From: Archangium sp.
Lineage (GTDB): Bacteria > Myxococcota > Myxococcia > Myxococcales > Myxococcaceae
Length of the DNA: 64,000 nt
Reading direction: 5' to 3'
Assembly: GCA_030695565.1 (NCBI GenBank)
Contig: JAUYRZ010000064.1
Coordinates: 35,284 to 99,283 of the forward strand
The translations under genes and the position numbers were made by a program. Below the pieces are notes generated by a model. That model did no database searches and was not told where the DNA came from. It was given only the letters and a program-made list of their open reading frames with translations. Positions 56,335 to 64,000 of the stretch are shown here, piece by piece (position 1 is the stretch's first letter; every line of letters starts with the position of its first letter).

Positions 56335-57720
56335 ATGTCACTGCTCATCGTGCTGGCGGCGCTCGGCTTCTTGATGTGGGTGGCCTACCGCGGAGCGAGC
56401 GTGATCCTCTTCGCCCCGGTCGCCGCGCTGCTGGCCGTGCTGCTGAGCGCGCCGATCGAGGTCGCGCCTGCGTTCAGCGCGCTCTTCCTCGAGCGCATGG
56501 GCGAATTCCTCAAGAGCTACTTCCCGGTCTTCCTGCTCGGCGCCGTCTTCGGCAAGGTCATCGAGCTGTCGGGCTTCGCGAAGTCGATCGTCGCCGCGGT
56601 GATCAAGCTGCTGGGCCCCACGCGCGCGATGCCGGCGGTGGTGCTGGTCTGCGCGCTGCTCACCTACGGAGGCGTCTCACTCTTCGTCGTCGTCTTCGCG
56701 GTCTACCCCTTCGCGGTCGAGCTCTTCCGGCGCACCGACATTCCGAGACGGCTCATCCCCGGAACCATCGCGTTGGGTGCGTTCACCTTCACCATGGATT
56801 CGTTGCCCGGCACGCCGCAGATCCAGAACGTCATTCCCACCACGTTCTTCGGCACCACCACCTGGGCGGCGCCGGTGCTGGGCACGGTGGGAGGCGCCTT
56901 CATTCTGATCACCGGCCTCCTCTACCTCGCGCGCCAGAGGCGACTTGCGGGCAGCGAAGGGTTCGGCACGTTGCCCGAGAGCCCTGAAGCAGCCGTCGAC
57001 GAAGCCCCCCCGGTGCACGGGGCGATCGCCTTGTTGCCGCTGCTGGTGGTGGGCGTGGCGAACCGATTGTTGTCGGGTTGGATCAAGGACCTCTACGGCG
57101 AGAAGTACGAGCTGCTCCCCGCGGGCGCCACCACGCCGCTGGTGGTGAACATCAGCAAGCAGGCCGCCATCTGGGCGGTCGAAGCAGCGCTGGTGCTCGG
57201 CATTCTCACGGTGCTCCTGTTCGCCTTCGCGCGCGTGCGGAAGACCTTCACCGCGGGCAGTAAAGCGGCAGTCTCCGGTGCGTTGCTCGCGTCGATGAAC
57301 ACGGCCTCCGAGTATGGCTTCGGTGCGGTGATCGCGGCGCTGCCGGGATTCCTGATCATCTCCGATGCGCTCAAGCGCATTCCTTCGCCGCTGATCGGTG
57401 AAGCGGTCTCCGTCACCACGCTCGCGGGCATCACGGGTTCGGCCTCAGGCGGCCTGGGCCTCGCGCTCGGAGCGATGGCCACCACCTTCATCGAGCAGGC
57501 GAAGGTTTCGGGCATCCCCATGGAGGTGCTCCACCGCGTGGCGGCCATGGCCAGCGGTGGCATGGACACCCTGCCCCACAATGGCGCCGTCATCACGCTG
57601 CTCGCCGTCACCGGGCTGACCCACCGCGAGAGTTACCGCGACATCTTCGCGATCACCTTGATCAAGACGGCCGCGGTGTTCGTGGTGATCGCGCTCTACA
57701 GCGCCACCGGGCTGGTCTGA
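56335..57720 (+). CDS. GntP-family permease, likely 3-hydroxybutyrate/organic acid uptake
   Basis: A 461-residue membrane protein with about twelve helices. GntP-like blocks include YRGASVILFAPVAALLAVLLS, FFPVFLLGAVFGKVIE-type wording (SYFPVFLLGAVFGKVIELSG), LLTYGGVSLFVVVFAVYPFAV, DSLPGTPQIQNVIPTTFFGT and MASGGMDTLPHNGAVITLLAVTG. Known members carry gluconate and related acids, and in several pseudomonads a GntP permease sits beside bdhA for 3-hydroxybutyrate uptake. Here it is divergent from the hydrolase/dehydrogenase pair. The 3' end overlaps the convergent diguanylate cyclase gene by 25 bp. Confidence 0.9.
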   Translation: MSLLIVLAALGFLMWVAYRGASVILFAPVAALLAVLLSAPIEVAPAFSALFLERMGEFLKSYFPVFLLGAVFGKVIELSGFAKSIVAAVIKLLGPTRAMPAVVLVCALLTYGGVSLFVVVFAVYPFAVELFRRTDIPRRLIPGTIALGAFTFTMDSLPGTPQIQNVIPTTFFGTTTWAAPVLGTVGGAFILITGLLYLARQRRLAGSEGFGTLPESPEAAVDEAPPVHGAIALLPLLVVGVANRLLSGWIKDLYGEKYELLPAGATTPLVVNISKQAAIWAVEAALVLGILTVLLFAFARVRKTFTAGSKAAVSGALLASMNTASEYGFGAVIAALPGFLIISDALKRIPSPLIGEAVSVTTLAGITGSASGGLGLALGAMATTFIEQAKVSGIPMEVLHRVAAMASGGMDTLPHNGAVITLLAVTGLTHRESYRDIFAITLIKTAAVFVVIALYSATGLV

Positions 57721-58676
57721 ACGCGCGCCACCCGCCGGCCATCGGGCGTCGGCCGGAAGACACTCACGGCGTTCTTGCCGAGCTGCTTGGCCTGGTAGAG
57801 CGCGTGGTCCGCGTTCTCGAGCAGCGCCTCGGCGTCGTCGCCCGCTTCGGGGTGGAGCGCGAGACCTGCGCTCGCGGTGATTCTCACCAGCAGGCCGTCG
57901 AGCTCGTGAGGGCGCGAGATGGCTTCGATCAACTTGGCGGCGACCTGGCAGGCGTCGGCTTCGCTCTTCACCTGAAAGAGCGCCACCATGAACTCATCAC
58001 CGCCCAGGCGCGCCACCGTGTCGACCGCGCGCACCGTGGCCAGCATGCGTTGGGCCACGCTCTCGAGGAGCAGGTCTCCGACGCCGTGACCCCAGGTGTC
58101 GTTGACCGCCTTGAAGCCGTCGAGGTCGAGATAGAGCACAGCCATCGCACCCCGGTTGCGACGCGCATGGGCCAACGACATCTGTACCCGCTCATTCGCC
58201 GCGCGGCGGTTGGCGAGGCCGGTGAGCGGATCTTGCCGGGCCAGCAGCTCCAAGGCCCGAACGTGCGCCCGGTCGGCCTCATGGAGCAGCCGCACCTCGA
58301 GCAGGTTGTGCACCCGGGTGAGGATCTCCGCGAGATCGAACGGCTTGCTGACGAAGTCTTTCGCGCCGCCCTGGAGCGCGCGCACCCGCTGGCCCAGTGA
58401 CGCAGTCACCGCCAGCACAGACAGGTAGCTATCGGCTTCGAGCAGCTTGAGCTCGTCCATCACCTGAAACCCATCCATCTCCGGCATCTGCAGATCGAGG
58501 AGGATGAGATCGAACCGATGCGTGCGGTGCAGCTCGACGACCTCTCGCGACTGCGTGGTGGAGCGAACGTTGGTGTACCCGGCGTTCTTCAGCACCCGTT
58601 CGAGCAGGATCACGCTCGCCTGCTGATCATCGACCACGAGAATACTGGCGCTCAGAATGCTCGCTTCGGGAATCAT
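57696..58676 (-). CDS. Response regulator with GGDEF diguanylate cyclase domain
   Basis: A 326-residue protein, ATG at 58676 (MIPEASILSASILVVDD). The receiver domain (~10-130) has the acidic pocket VVDDQ, phospho-acceptor D61 in LILLDLQMPEMDG and a Lys in DFVSKPFD. The GGDEF domain (~155-310) has an intact active site RLGGDEF (225-229) and a product-inhibition site RAVD at 216-219, five residues before it. It should make cyclic di-GMP when phosphorylated, with feedback. A hybrid kinase gene lies 184 bp upstream on the same strand and may be its partner. WspR/PleD-like in layout, with a single receiver. Confidence 0.94.
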   Translation of the reverse strand: MIPEASILSASILVVDDQQASVILLERVLKNAGYTNVRSTTQSREVVELHRTHRFDLILLDLQMPEMDGFQVMDELKLLEADSYLSVLAVTASLGQRVRALQGGAKDFVSKPFDLAEILTRVHNLLEVRLLHEADRAHVRALELLARQDPLTGLANRRAANERVQMSLAHARRNRGAMAVLYLDLDGFKAVNDTWGHGVGDLLLESVAQRMLATVRAVDTVARLGGDEFMVALFQVKSEADACQVAAKLIEAISRPHELDGLLVRITASAGLALHPEAGDDAEALLENADHALYQAKQLGKNAVSVFRPTPDGRRVARVQTSPVAL

Positions 58677-58738
58677 GGGAGGTGGGGTTGCACCCGCTGC
58701 GCCACTCCGTGGTTGGGAGCGCTTGCCGGCCCCACGCC

Positions 58739-58762
58739 CCCTCAGCTCCATCAAGCTGAGGG
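58739..58762. other. Perfect 9-bp inverted repeat between hybrid kinase and diguanylate cyclase genes
   Basis: CCCTCAGCT and AGCTGAGGG are separated by six bases. It lies in the 184-bp gap between the hybrid kinase stop and the response regulator start. There is no T-run on either side, so it is not a classical terminator; an operator or an mRNA hairpin setting relative expression is possible. Nothing else is seen in the gap. Confidence 0.5.
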
Positions 58763-58860
58763 AGCGGAGTCCTTCGTTTCGATCGTGTTCGGCGCGCCGC
58801 CTTTCCGCTGGAGCAGGAACCGGCTGCTTGCTCAGAAATGCGAAGAACGCGGCGTTGAAC

Positions 58861-60582
58861 TCAGGCGTGCAGCGGGAGAGGGGACTCGATTCGTTGGAGC
58901 GACGCTCGAATTCCGTCGAAGGTGATCGGCTTGGCCATCACCTCATTCATGCCAGCGGCCAGGCAGGCGGTGACCTCGTCGGCCATCGCAGACGCGGTGA
59001 GCGCGATGATGGGCACCTTCGCCGTCTTCGGGTTCGCGCGCAGCTGACGGGTGGCCGCGAGGCCGTCGAGCACCGGCATCTGGCAGTCCATGAAGATGGC
59101 CGTGAACGCGTGGGCCGAAGCGAGCTCCACCGCTTCCTGGCCGTTGGTCGCCTCGCTCACCACGCAGCCCGCGCGCGAGAGCAACGCCGAGGCGATGCGC
59201 AGGTTCACCGCGTTGTCGTCGACCACCAGCACGTCCATGCGGGTGCTCAGCGCCACGCGGGGAGCGACGGCGACCGCCACGGGCGCCTCACGCACCGGCA
59301 GCGGCAGTTCGACGGTGAACACCGAGCCGACGCCCGGCTCCGAGCGGGCCCGCACCTCGCCGCCCATGGTGGTGGCCAGCATGCGCACCAGCGCCAGCCC
59401 CAACCCGGTGCCACCGAACCGGCGCGCGGTGGTGGCGTCTGCCTGCTTGAAGGGGATGAAGAGCCCACCGAGCGCCTCTGCGCTGATGCCGATGCCGGTG
59501 TCTTGCACCTCGAAGCGCCATCGATCTCCCTCCAGCCGCGCGAGCCGGAGCGTGACCGTGCCCATCGAGGTGAACTTGAGCGCGTTGCCGACGAGATTGC
59601 CCAGCAGCTGGCGCAGGCGGAAGTCGTCGCCGCTCACGTGAGAAGGCAGCTCCTCGGGGAGCTCGAGCGCCAGGGTGACGTCGCGCAGCTTCGCCTGGGG
59701 GGCGTAGAGCGCATGCACCTCGACCAGCATGCGGCGCAGCTCGAAGGTCACCGGGGCCAGCGTCAGCTCGCCGCGTTCGGCCCGGGTCACGTCGAGCAGC
59801 TCATTGATGAGGCTGAGCAGGAGCTTGCCGCTGCGCTTGACCACGTCGAGCTGCTCGCGGCGATCGGCGTTCTGCTCGTCGAGCAGCATCACCTCGGTCA
59901 TGCCCATCACCCCGTTGAGCGGCGTGCGGATCTCATGACTGATGTTCGCGAGGAAGGTGCTCTTCGCTTCGTTGGCGGCCTTCGCGCGGGCCAGCAGCTC
60001 CTGCGAGTTCAGCTCGGAGCCGACCGCGAAACCCAGCAGCGCCACCAGCACCATCAGAAAGCGCACCGCCTGGAACACGTGCGGCATCGGCACTTCGGTC
60101 GCCGGCAGCAGGTTCATGGGCATCAGCCACACCACCACCGCCATCGAAGCGACGGTGACCAGGGTCCACACCAGGCCAGACCGCAGCCCGAAGAAGTACA
60201 GCGCGGTGAGCGGAACGATGCAGGCCCAGGCCAACACGCCGGCCGTGAGGGGCCGCTCGCTCAGCGCGGCCATCGCCACCGCGAACAACACGAGGCTGAA
60301 GGTGCTGGCGAAGAGCCCACGCAAGGGCACTCCCAGGTGCTGCAACACGGGGACGATGGCCGAGAAGCTCGCGTACAGCAGCACGCCGCCGAACGACCAC
60401 CACAGGCCACACGATGCGTAGACCACCAGCAGCGCCAGCGAGAGGAAGCTGCTGACGATGTTCGACAGCAGAATGAAGCGCGCCTTGAGCCGCCCGCCTT
60501 CCGCCTCGAAGCCGGGGTGCACGGGCATGAAGCGAACCGCGAGCCGGTCGAAGGCAGCCCAGCGCTCGCGGCTCGTGTTCAC
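58861..60582 (-). CDS. Membrane hybrid histidine kinase with C-terminal receiver
   Basis: A 573-residue protein from GTG 60582. Residues ~30-195 contain about six hydrophobic helices (FILLSNIVSSFLSLALLVVY, GVLAWACIVPLTALYFFG, VFQAVRFLMVLVALLGFAVG), a membrane sensor with no large external domain. HisKA has [15 protein letters not shown] (H216), HATPase_c has NLVGNALKFT, DTGIGIS and GGTGLGLALV, and the receiver has LVVDDNAVN with D499 in FMDCQMPVLDG. No HPt domain is attached. Upstream of the diguanylate cyclase regulator on the same strand, which suggests a relay, though a hybrid kinase would normally need a separate HPt. Confidence 0.92.
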   Translation of the reverse strand: MNTSRERWAAFDRLAVRFMPVHPGFEAEGGRLKARFILLSNIVSSFLSLALLVVYASCGLWWSFGGVLLYASFSAIVPVLQHLGVPLRGLFASTFSLVLFAVAMAALSERPLTAGVLAWACIVPLTALYFFGLRSGLVWTLVTVASMAVVVWLMPMNLLPATEVPMPHVFQAVRFLMVLVALLGFAVGSELNSQELLARAKAANEAKSTFLANISHEIRTPLNGVMGMTEVMLLDEQNADRREQLDVVKRSGKLLLSLINELLDVTRAERGELTLAPVTFELRRMLVEVHALYAPQAKLRDVTLALELPEELPSHVSGDDFRLRQLLGNLVGNALKFTSMGTVTLRLARLEGDRWRFEVQDTGIGISAEALGGLFIPFKQADATTARRFGGTGLGLALVRMLATTMGGEVRARSEPGVGSVFTVELPLPVREAPVAVAVAPRVALSTRMDVLVVDDNAVNLRIASALLSRAGCVVSEATNGQEAVELASAHAFTAIFMDCQMPVLDGLAATRQLRANPKTAKVPIIALTASAMADEVTACLAAGMNEVMAKPITFDGIRASLQRIESPLPLHA

Positions 60583-60676
60583 CCGGGCACTCTGTGCAAG
60601 CGGTGCACCGGGTGATCAATGCGTGTTTGCTGGGGTCCAGCCGGTCATTTGTGGGACCTGAGGTTGAATTGACCCG

Positions 60677-62935
60677 TCAGTAGTGCCGCTCGAGCACGTA
60701 CCAGCCGAATGCGCGCAACATCACCTTGGCAAGCGACTCCTCCACCAGGGGATGGAGCGCGAGCCAGGCGTCTTCCACCAGCTTTCGCGCCTGGTCGAGA
60801 CACCCGTCGAGCGCACCCGCTTTCTCGATCAACGCGATGGCCTCGCCGATGATCGCCGGATCCGACGAGCGCAACGAGACGAGCGCCCACAGGTGCAGCC
60901 GCGCCTTGTGATCGAGCGCACCGAGCGCGCGGGCCACCGGCAAGGTCACCTTGCCGTGCGTGAGATCTTCACCCCGCTGCTTCAAGTCACCCTTGAAACC
61001 ACGCAGGTTGAGCACGTCGTCGACGATCTGAAACGCGAGGCCCAGCGCGTCGAAGTAGCGGCCCACGGCCTCCACCTGCACCGGCGTTCCTCCGCCCACC
61101 AAGGCCCCCATGCGCGCCAGCGCCGAAGCAGGGGCCGCGGTCTTGAGCCGGTGAATGGCGAGCACGCGTTGCTCCAATGAAGCCACGTCGCCGCGATCGA
61201 GCGCGGTCGGCACATAGGCCTCGAGCCCGTCGAGATCGATCGCCTGGCCCGCGTGGCCTTCGCGCAGCGCCTCGAAGTACAAATCGTAGAGTTGGAGCTT
61301 GATGTCGTCGGCCACCAGCGAACGTTTCAACATGCGCTCGCCCATGAAGTACGCGGCGGTGCCGGCGTTGATCGCCAGCGCCTCGCCGTACTTCAAGTGA
61401 CTGGTCGGCCCACCGCGCCGCACGTCTGACTTGTCCTGCACGTCGTCGACGATGAGCGAGCCCACGTGCATGAACTCGGGGAACGCGAGCCACTCGGCGA
61501 ACTTGCGCGAGTCACCCAGCACCACGTCGCAGCAGGCGAGCGCCGCGTACGAACGCCAGGCCTTGCCGCCGCGATCCGTGATCTCCCGAACGGGCGCGAT
61601 CAACGTGCGCGCGAGCTGCTTCAGATCGACCCCGTCGAGCACCGACTCGCGGCCCGGCACGGCCACCAGCGTGTTGGCGTGCTCGCGGGTCAGCTCGAGC
61701 GGATAGACGGTCTGCACCGATTCACGCACCGCCTCGCCCACGCTCTTGAAGAACGCATCGAGCGTCTCCGCGGCGAAGAAGCCGCTGCGCTCCACGTAGC
61801 CCAGGCCCTGCACCGGGCGCATGTCGCAGGTGCCCTTCACCTGGCAGCGGCCCTCCCAGAAGGCGGGCTTGCTGATCACCGTCACCAGCTCTTGATCACC
61901 GAACTCCGCTTCGACCGTGAGCGACAAGGCCGCGCCGGGGATCTGCAGATCATACGTGGTCGGGTAACACTCGAAGGTGCGCACGCTGCGCCACTGACCA
62001 CTCGGCGTGAGGGAGAACTCGCTGAACGCGCGGCGGGTGCCGTCAGCGCCGATCACGATCGCCCAGCGGCCCTTCGACTCCTTCGTCTCGGAGTGCACCA
62101 GGTCGTAGACGCTCACGTCGCTGCCGTCGTCGAGCTGCGCGGAGACCCAGTTCCACGCCACCACGCCCAGATCGCTGCCCGGCTTCTTCTCGTCGGGCGG
62201 GCGTTGCCGAGGTGCATCGCTGAACTCGTGGTCGTACCAACCCTGCCCCGTCACCTCGGCGGCGACGCCATCGAGGGTCACCCGGCCCTTCACTTCGCAG
62301 CGCGGCACGAAGACGTAGAACATGTCTTCGCCGTGCACGCCCCGCACCACGCCGTCGTCACCGTGGCGAATGGGCGGCTTCTTCAAGACGAAGGTCAGCT
62401 CGGCACCCACCGGGCTGCGCGGGCCTTCGGGGCTGCCCACCACCAGGCGGTACTCGCCGGGTTTCACCTTCTCGAAACGCATGCCGCCGTAGTCGAGCGC
62501 GAGCTGGCTTTCGGGCACGTTCACCGGGCCGGGAAAGAATCGATCGGGCAGCGGCACCTTGCCCTGGCGCAACACTTCACTGACCGCGCGGTTGAGCCGC
62601 TCGTCACGGGCGCCCTGGCCCTGCTTGATGCGCTCGAGGCCGATCGCCGGAGCGTTGGCGTCGACGAAGCTGCGCGCGACGTACTCCTTCTTCGCGAGGT
62701 CCGTGATGCCCCAGGTCAAGGAGTGCGCGTACTCGAACGACCCGTCGGGCCGCTTGCCGTTGATGATGCGGAAGAAGGCCGCGAAAAGAGAGAGCTGCCT
62801 CCCGTCGGCCGCGGTGAGGTGCGCGTTGACGTACCACCACTCCGTCATCGCCGACGGGTGGGGGAGATCGTGCTTCGCGAGATCGACGAGCCCGGGCTCG
62901 GGCCAATGACTGGGTACAACGACTGGGGTCGACAC
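60677..62935 (-). CDS. Fusion of CrtC/AttH-like lipocalin-type domain with isoprenyl diphosphate synthase
   Basis: A 752-residue protein from GTG 62935, with GAAGG a few bases upstream. Residues ~1-400 look like the AttH/CrtC (hydroxyneurosporene synthase) superfamily: AMTEWWYVNAHLTAADGRQ, FFPGPVNVPESQLALDYGG, GQGWYDHEFSDAP, VAWNWVSAQLDDGSDV. Residues ~430-752 are a trans-isoprenyl diphosphate synthase with the first Asp-rich motif SLIVDDVQDKSDVRRG (D497, D498, D501) and a second motif FQIVDDVLNLRG (D639, D640, N643 in place of the last Asp), plus GEALAINAGTAAYF. CrtC-type domains hydrate or cyclise isoprenoids, so the fusion may build a prenyl chain and modify it. No separate carotenoid genes are in the window. 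Confidence 0.88.
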   Translation of the reverse strand: MSTPVVVPSHWPEPGLVDLAKHDLPHPSAMTEWWYVNAHLTAADGRQLSLFAAFFRIINGKRPDGSFEYAHSLTWGITDLAKKEYVARSFVDANAPAIGLERIKQGQGARDERLNRAVSEVLRQGKVPLPDRFFPGPVNVPESQLALDYGGMRFEKVKPGEYRLVVGSPEGPRSPVGAELTFVLKKPPIRHGDDGVVRGVHGEDMFYVFVPRCEVKGRVTLDGVAAEVTGQGWYDHEFSDAPRQRPPDEKKPGSDLGVVAWNWVSAQLDDGSDVSVYDLVHSETKESKGRWAIVIGADGTRRAFSEFSLTPSGQWRSVRTFECYPTTYDLQIPGAALSLTVEAEFGDQELVTVISKPAFWEGRCQVKGTCDMRPVQGLGYVERSGFFAAETLDAFFKSVGEAVRESVQTVYPLELTREHANTLVAVPGRESVLDGVDLKQLARTLIAPVREITDRGGKAWRSYAALACCDVVLGDSRKFAEWLAFPEFMHVGSLIVDDVQDKSDVRRGGPTSHLKYGEALAINAGTAAYFMGERMLKRSLVADDIKLQLYDLYFEALREGHAGQAIDLDGLEAYVPTALDRGDVASLEQRVLAIHRLKTAAPASALARMGALVGGGTPVQVEAVGRYFDALGLAFQIVDDVLNLRGFKGDLKQRGEDLTHGKVTLPVARALGALDHKARLHLWALVSLRSSDPAIIGEAIALIEKAGALDGCLDQARKLVEDAWLALHPLVEESLAKVMLRAFGWYVLERHY

Positions 62936-63109
62936 CGAACCTTCGCTTTCGTTTTCCCCCTCGAGACCCCCGAACCTTGGGAGGCCGGACGGCGCGTGTC
63001 AACGGCCGCGTACGAGGGTCTCAGGCCCGGGAGTGAAGATTGTGGGAAGGAGGCCTCGTTCCCCGCCGCTCCCTCTTCAAGTCGGGCATGCGGAAGAGAC
63101 TGGCGAAGT

Positions 63110-63505
63110 TCACAGGATGGCCATGGCCGAGGCCGCCACGCCGACGAACGCGAGGGTGTGGCCGAGCGTCTGCGCCGAGTCGCCAAAACGGGAGAGCTCG
63201 AGCGGGAAGACCCGGTAGAACACCACCGCTCCGGCCAGTGCTCCGACGGAGCACACCAGCTCGGTCAGCCCCCTGAGCGGCCGGGGGCTGGAGACCGAGA
63301 GGATCAGGTTCCCGAAGATCTGCAGCACGAAGCCCAGGTTCACGGCCCAGAGCACGTCTTTGAAAGACGCCGTCACGATGCCCTCGAGCCACGGCCGCCA
63401 GGCCTCGTGCGCGTTGATGAAGATCATGAAGACGAAGTTGAAGATCGCCGCTCCGGCAAATCCCAATGAGTCGCGTTCTCCCGCTTCGGTCGTCGTTTGC
63501 GTCAT
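63110..63505 (-). CDS. Small four-helix membrane protein
   Basis: A 131-residue protein with about four hydrophobic helices (AAIFNFVFMIFINAHEAW, FKDVLWAVNLGFVLQIFGNL, LTELVCSVGALAGAVVFYRV, TLAFVGVAASAMAIL). No family recognised. It lies downstream of nothing on its own strand and is divergent from the histidine phosphatase gene; the gap to the fusion gene (62936-63109) shows nothing else. It ends 174 bp before the fusion-gene start on the same strand, so shared transcription is possible. Confidence 0.75.
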   Translation of the reverse strand: MTQTTTEAGERDSLGFAGAAIFNFVFMIFINAHEAWRPWLEGIVTASFKDVLWAVNLGFVLQIFGNLILSVSSPRPLRGLTELVCSVGALAGAVVFYRVFPLELSRFGDSAQTLGHTLAFVGVAASAMAIL

Positions 63506-63622
63506 GCGCGAAGACGATGCAGGAGCTGTACCTGCGCGTGTTCTGCTCTGAAACGCGTCACGTCGAACATGCAGTGCTTGCGCAGCGGGAATTGGGGCGC
63601 GCGCGTGGCTACACTTGGCCCC
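63506..63622. promoter_or_regulatory. Divergent intergenic region
   Basis: A 117-bp gap between the divergent small membrane protein and histidine phosphatase genes; promoters for both are expected here. No clear consensus elements are visible. Confidence 0.3.
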
Positions 63623-64000
63623 GTGCTTCCGCTCCCATCGCTGGTGTTACTGGTTCGTCACGGTGCGACCGAGTGGTCGGTGTCGGGTCGCCACACCGGC
63701 AGAACGGATCTGCCCCTCACGGAGTTGGGCGTCGCGCAGGCCGTGGGTGTTCGGCCGGTGATCGAACGCCTTCTCGAAGGGGAAAAGCCGGTCGTCTTCA
63801 CCAGCCCACTGCAGCGCGCGACGCAGACCGCGAAGCTGGCGTTGCCGGGTGAGCAGGCGACCCTCGTCGATTCGTTGATGGAGCTCGACTACGGCGCGTA
63901 CGAGGGCCTCAAGACCTCGGAGATTTTGTCGCGGGATCCCCAGTGGAACCTGTTCACCGGCGGGTGCCCGAACGGGGAGCGGCCGGAGCAGTTCGAGGCG
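63623..64000 (+). CDS. Histidine phosphatase (phosphoglycerate-mutase-like) family protein, N-terminal part
   Basis: The frame opens at GTG 63623 and is still open at the right edge after 126 codons. The catalytic motif LVLLVRHGATEW (nucleophilic His in RHG) comes first, then GRTDLPLTELGVAQA, VVFTSPLQRATQTAKLA and the proton-donor region LMELDYGAYEGLKTSEI, all typical of the cofactor-dependent phosphoglycerate mutase superfamily, broad-specificity phosphatase branch. The C-terminal His motif is beyond the window. Metabolic or signalling phosphatase; substrate unknown. Confidence 0.9.
   Translation, partial: MLPLPSLVLLVRHGATEWSVSGRHTGRTDLPLTELGVAQAVGVRPVIERLLEGEKPVVFTSPLQRATQTAKLALPGEQATLVDSLMELDYGAYEGLKTSEILSRDPQWNLFTGGCPNGERPEQFEA

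Noticed and set aside
58657..60615. A 652-codon plus-strand frame opposite the hybrid kinase
   Set aside because: Antisense to intact HisKA, HATPase and receiver motifs.
61466..63469. A 667-codon plus-strand frame opposite the CrtC/AttH-prenyl synthase fusion
   Set aside because: Antisense shadow; the minus-strand protein has conserved Asp-rich motifs in the right order.

Overview
The window reads as a piece of a high-GC chromosome of a myxobacterium (Myxococcota, probably Cystobacterineae-like). The evidence is three proteins ending in MYXO-CTERM-like tails (Cys-containing segment, one hydrophobic helix, Arg cluster), a very large share of exported lipoproteins with lipoboxes, several multidomain histidine kinases, a dense mixture of strands and short operons, and strong GC bias at third codon positions that creates long antisense shadow frames. 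No rRNA, tRNA, CRISPR array or intact insertion sequence was found.

Layout. 0-6.6 kb: exported proteins (the N-terminal part of an Ig-like lipoprotein running off the left edge, an M36-type metalloprotease with a MYXO-CTERM tail, a lipoprotein metallophosphatase on a long Gly/Thr/Ser/Ala linker). 6.6-11.2 kb: a PII-like protein, a PAS sensor kinase, a Pro/Ala/Thr-repeat protein, a phosphopantetheinyl transferase, a PilZ protein and a membrane-anchored protein. 11.2-17.0 kb: a 13-repeat Big2 lipoprotein with a lamin-tail domain, translationally coupled to a zinc-finger membrane protein. 17.1-22.9 kb: a Gre-like factor, a probable cAMP operon (TPR/cNMP-binding protein followed by a class III cyclase with an FHA domain), a DUF1801 protein, an FAA hydrolase and an HD-like protein. 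22.9-32.3 kb: an ASH-repeat lipoprotein, argJ, a tail-anchored protein and a 1496-residue CHASE/PAS hybrid kinase. 32.3-37.7 kb: an Old Yellow Enzyme, a Cys-rich membrane protein and an esterase, then a scrambled island. The island holds a 185-bp copied piece of argJ, an orphan MYXO-CTERM tail, an AT-richer collagen-like gene, a remnant of the tail-anchored gene and an internally deleted copy of the Cys-rich gene. 37.7-49.2 kb: a DUF2330 protein, an alpha/alpha-barrel-like protein with a small coupled membrane protein, acs, an ASH/VWA lipoprotein, a CNNM/CorC-type transporter, a glycerate-kinase-like enzyme and a TetR regulator. 49.2-52.7 kb: twin 12-cysteine lipoproteins, a Lys/Ala-rich exported protein, a double ESFPASD-motif protein and another Cys-rich lipoprotein. 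52.7-64 kb: a CPA2 antiporter, a 3-hydroxybutyrate locus (dehydrogenase, alpha/beta hydrolase, GntP permease), a diguanylate cyclase response regulator with a hybrid kinase, a remarkable fusion of a CrtC/AttH-like domain to an isoprenyl diphosphate synthase, a small membrane protein and the start of a histidine phosphatase.

Systems worth attention: the CrtC/AttH-isoprenyl-synthase fusion (candidate bifunctional terpenoid enzyme), the cNMP-receptor/cyclase operon, the mosaic island at 35.1-37.7 kb, and a family of at least eight REP-like palindromes placed mostly at gene 3' ends, two of which have become the coding C-termini of neighbouring genes.
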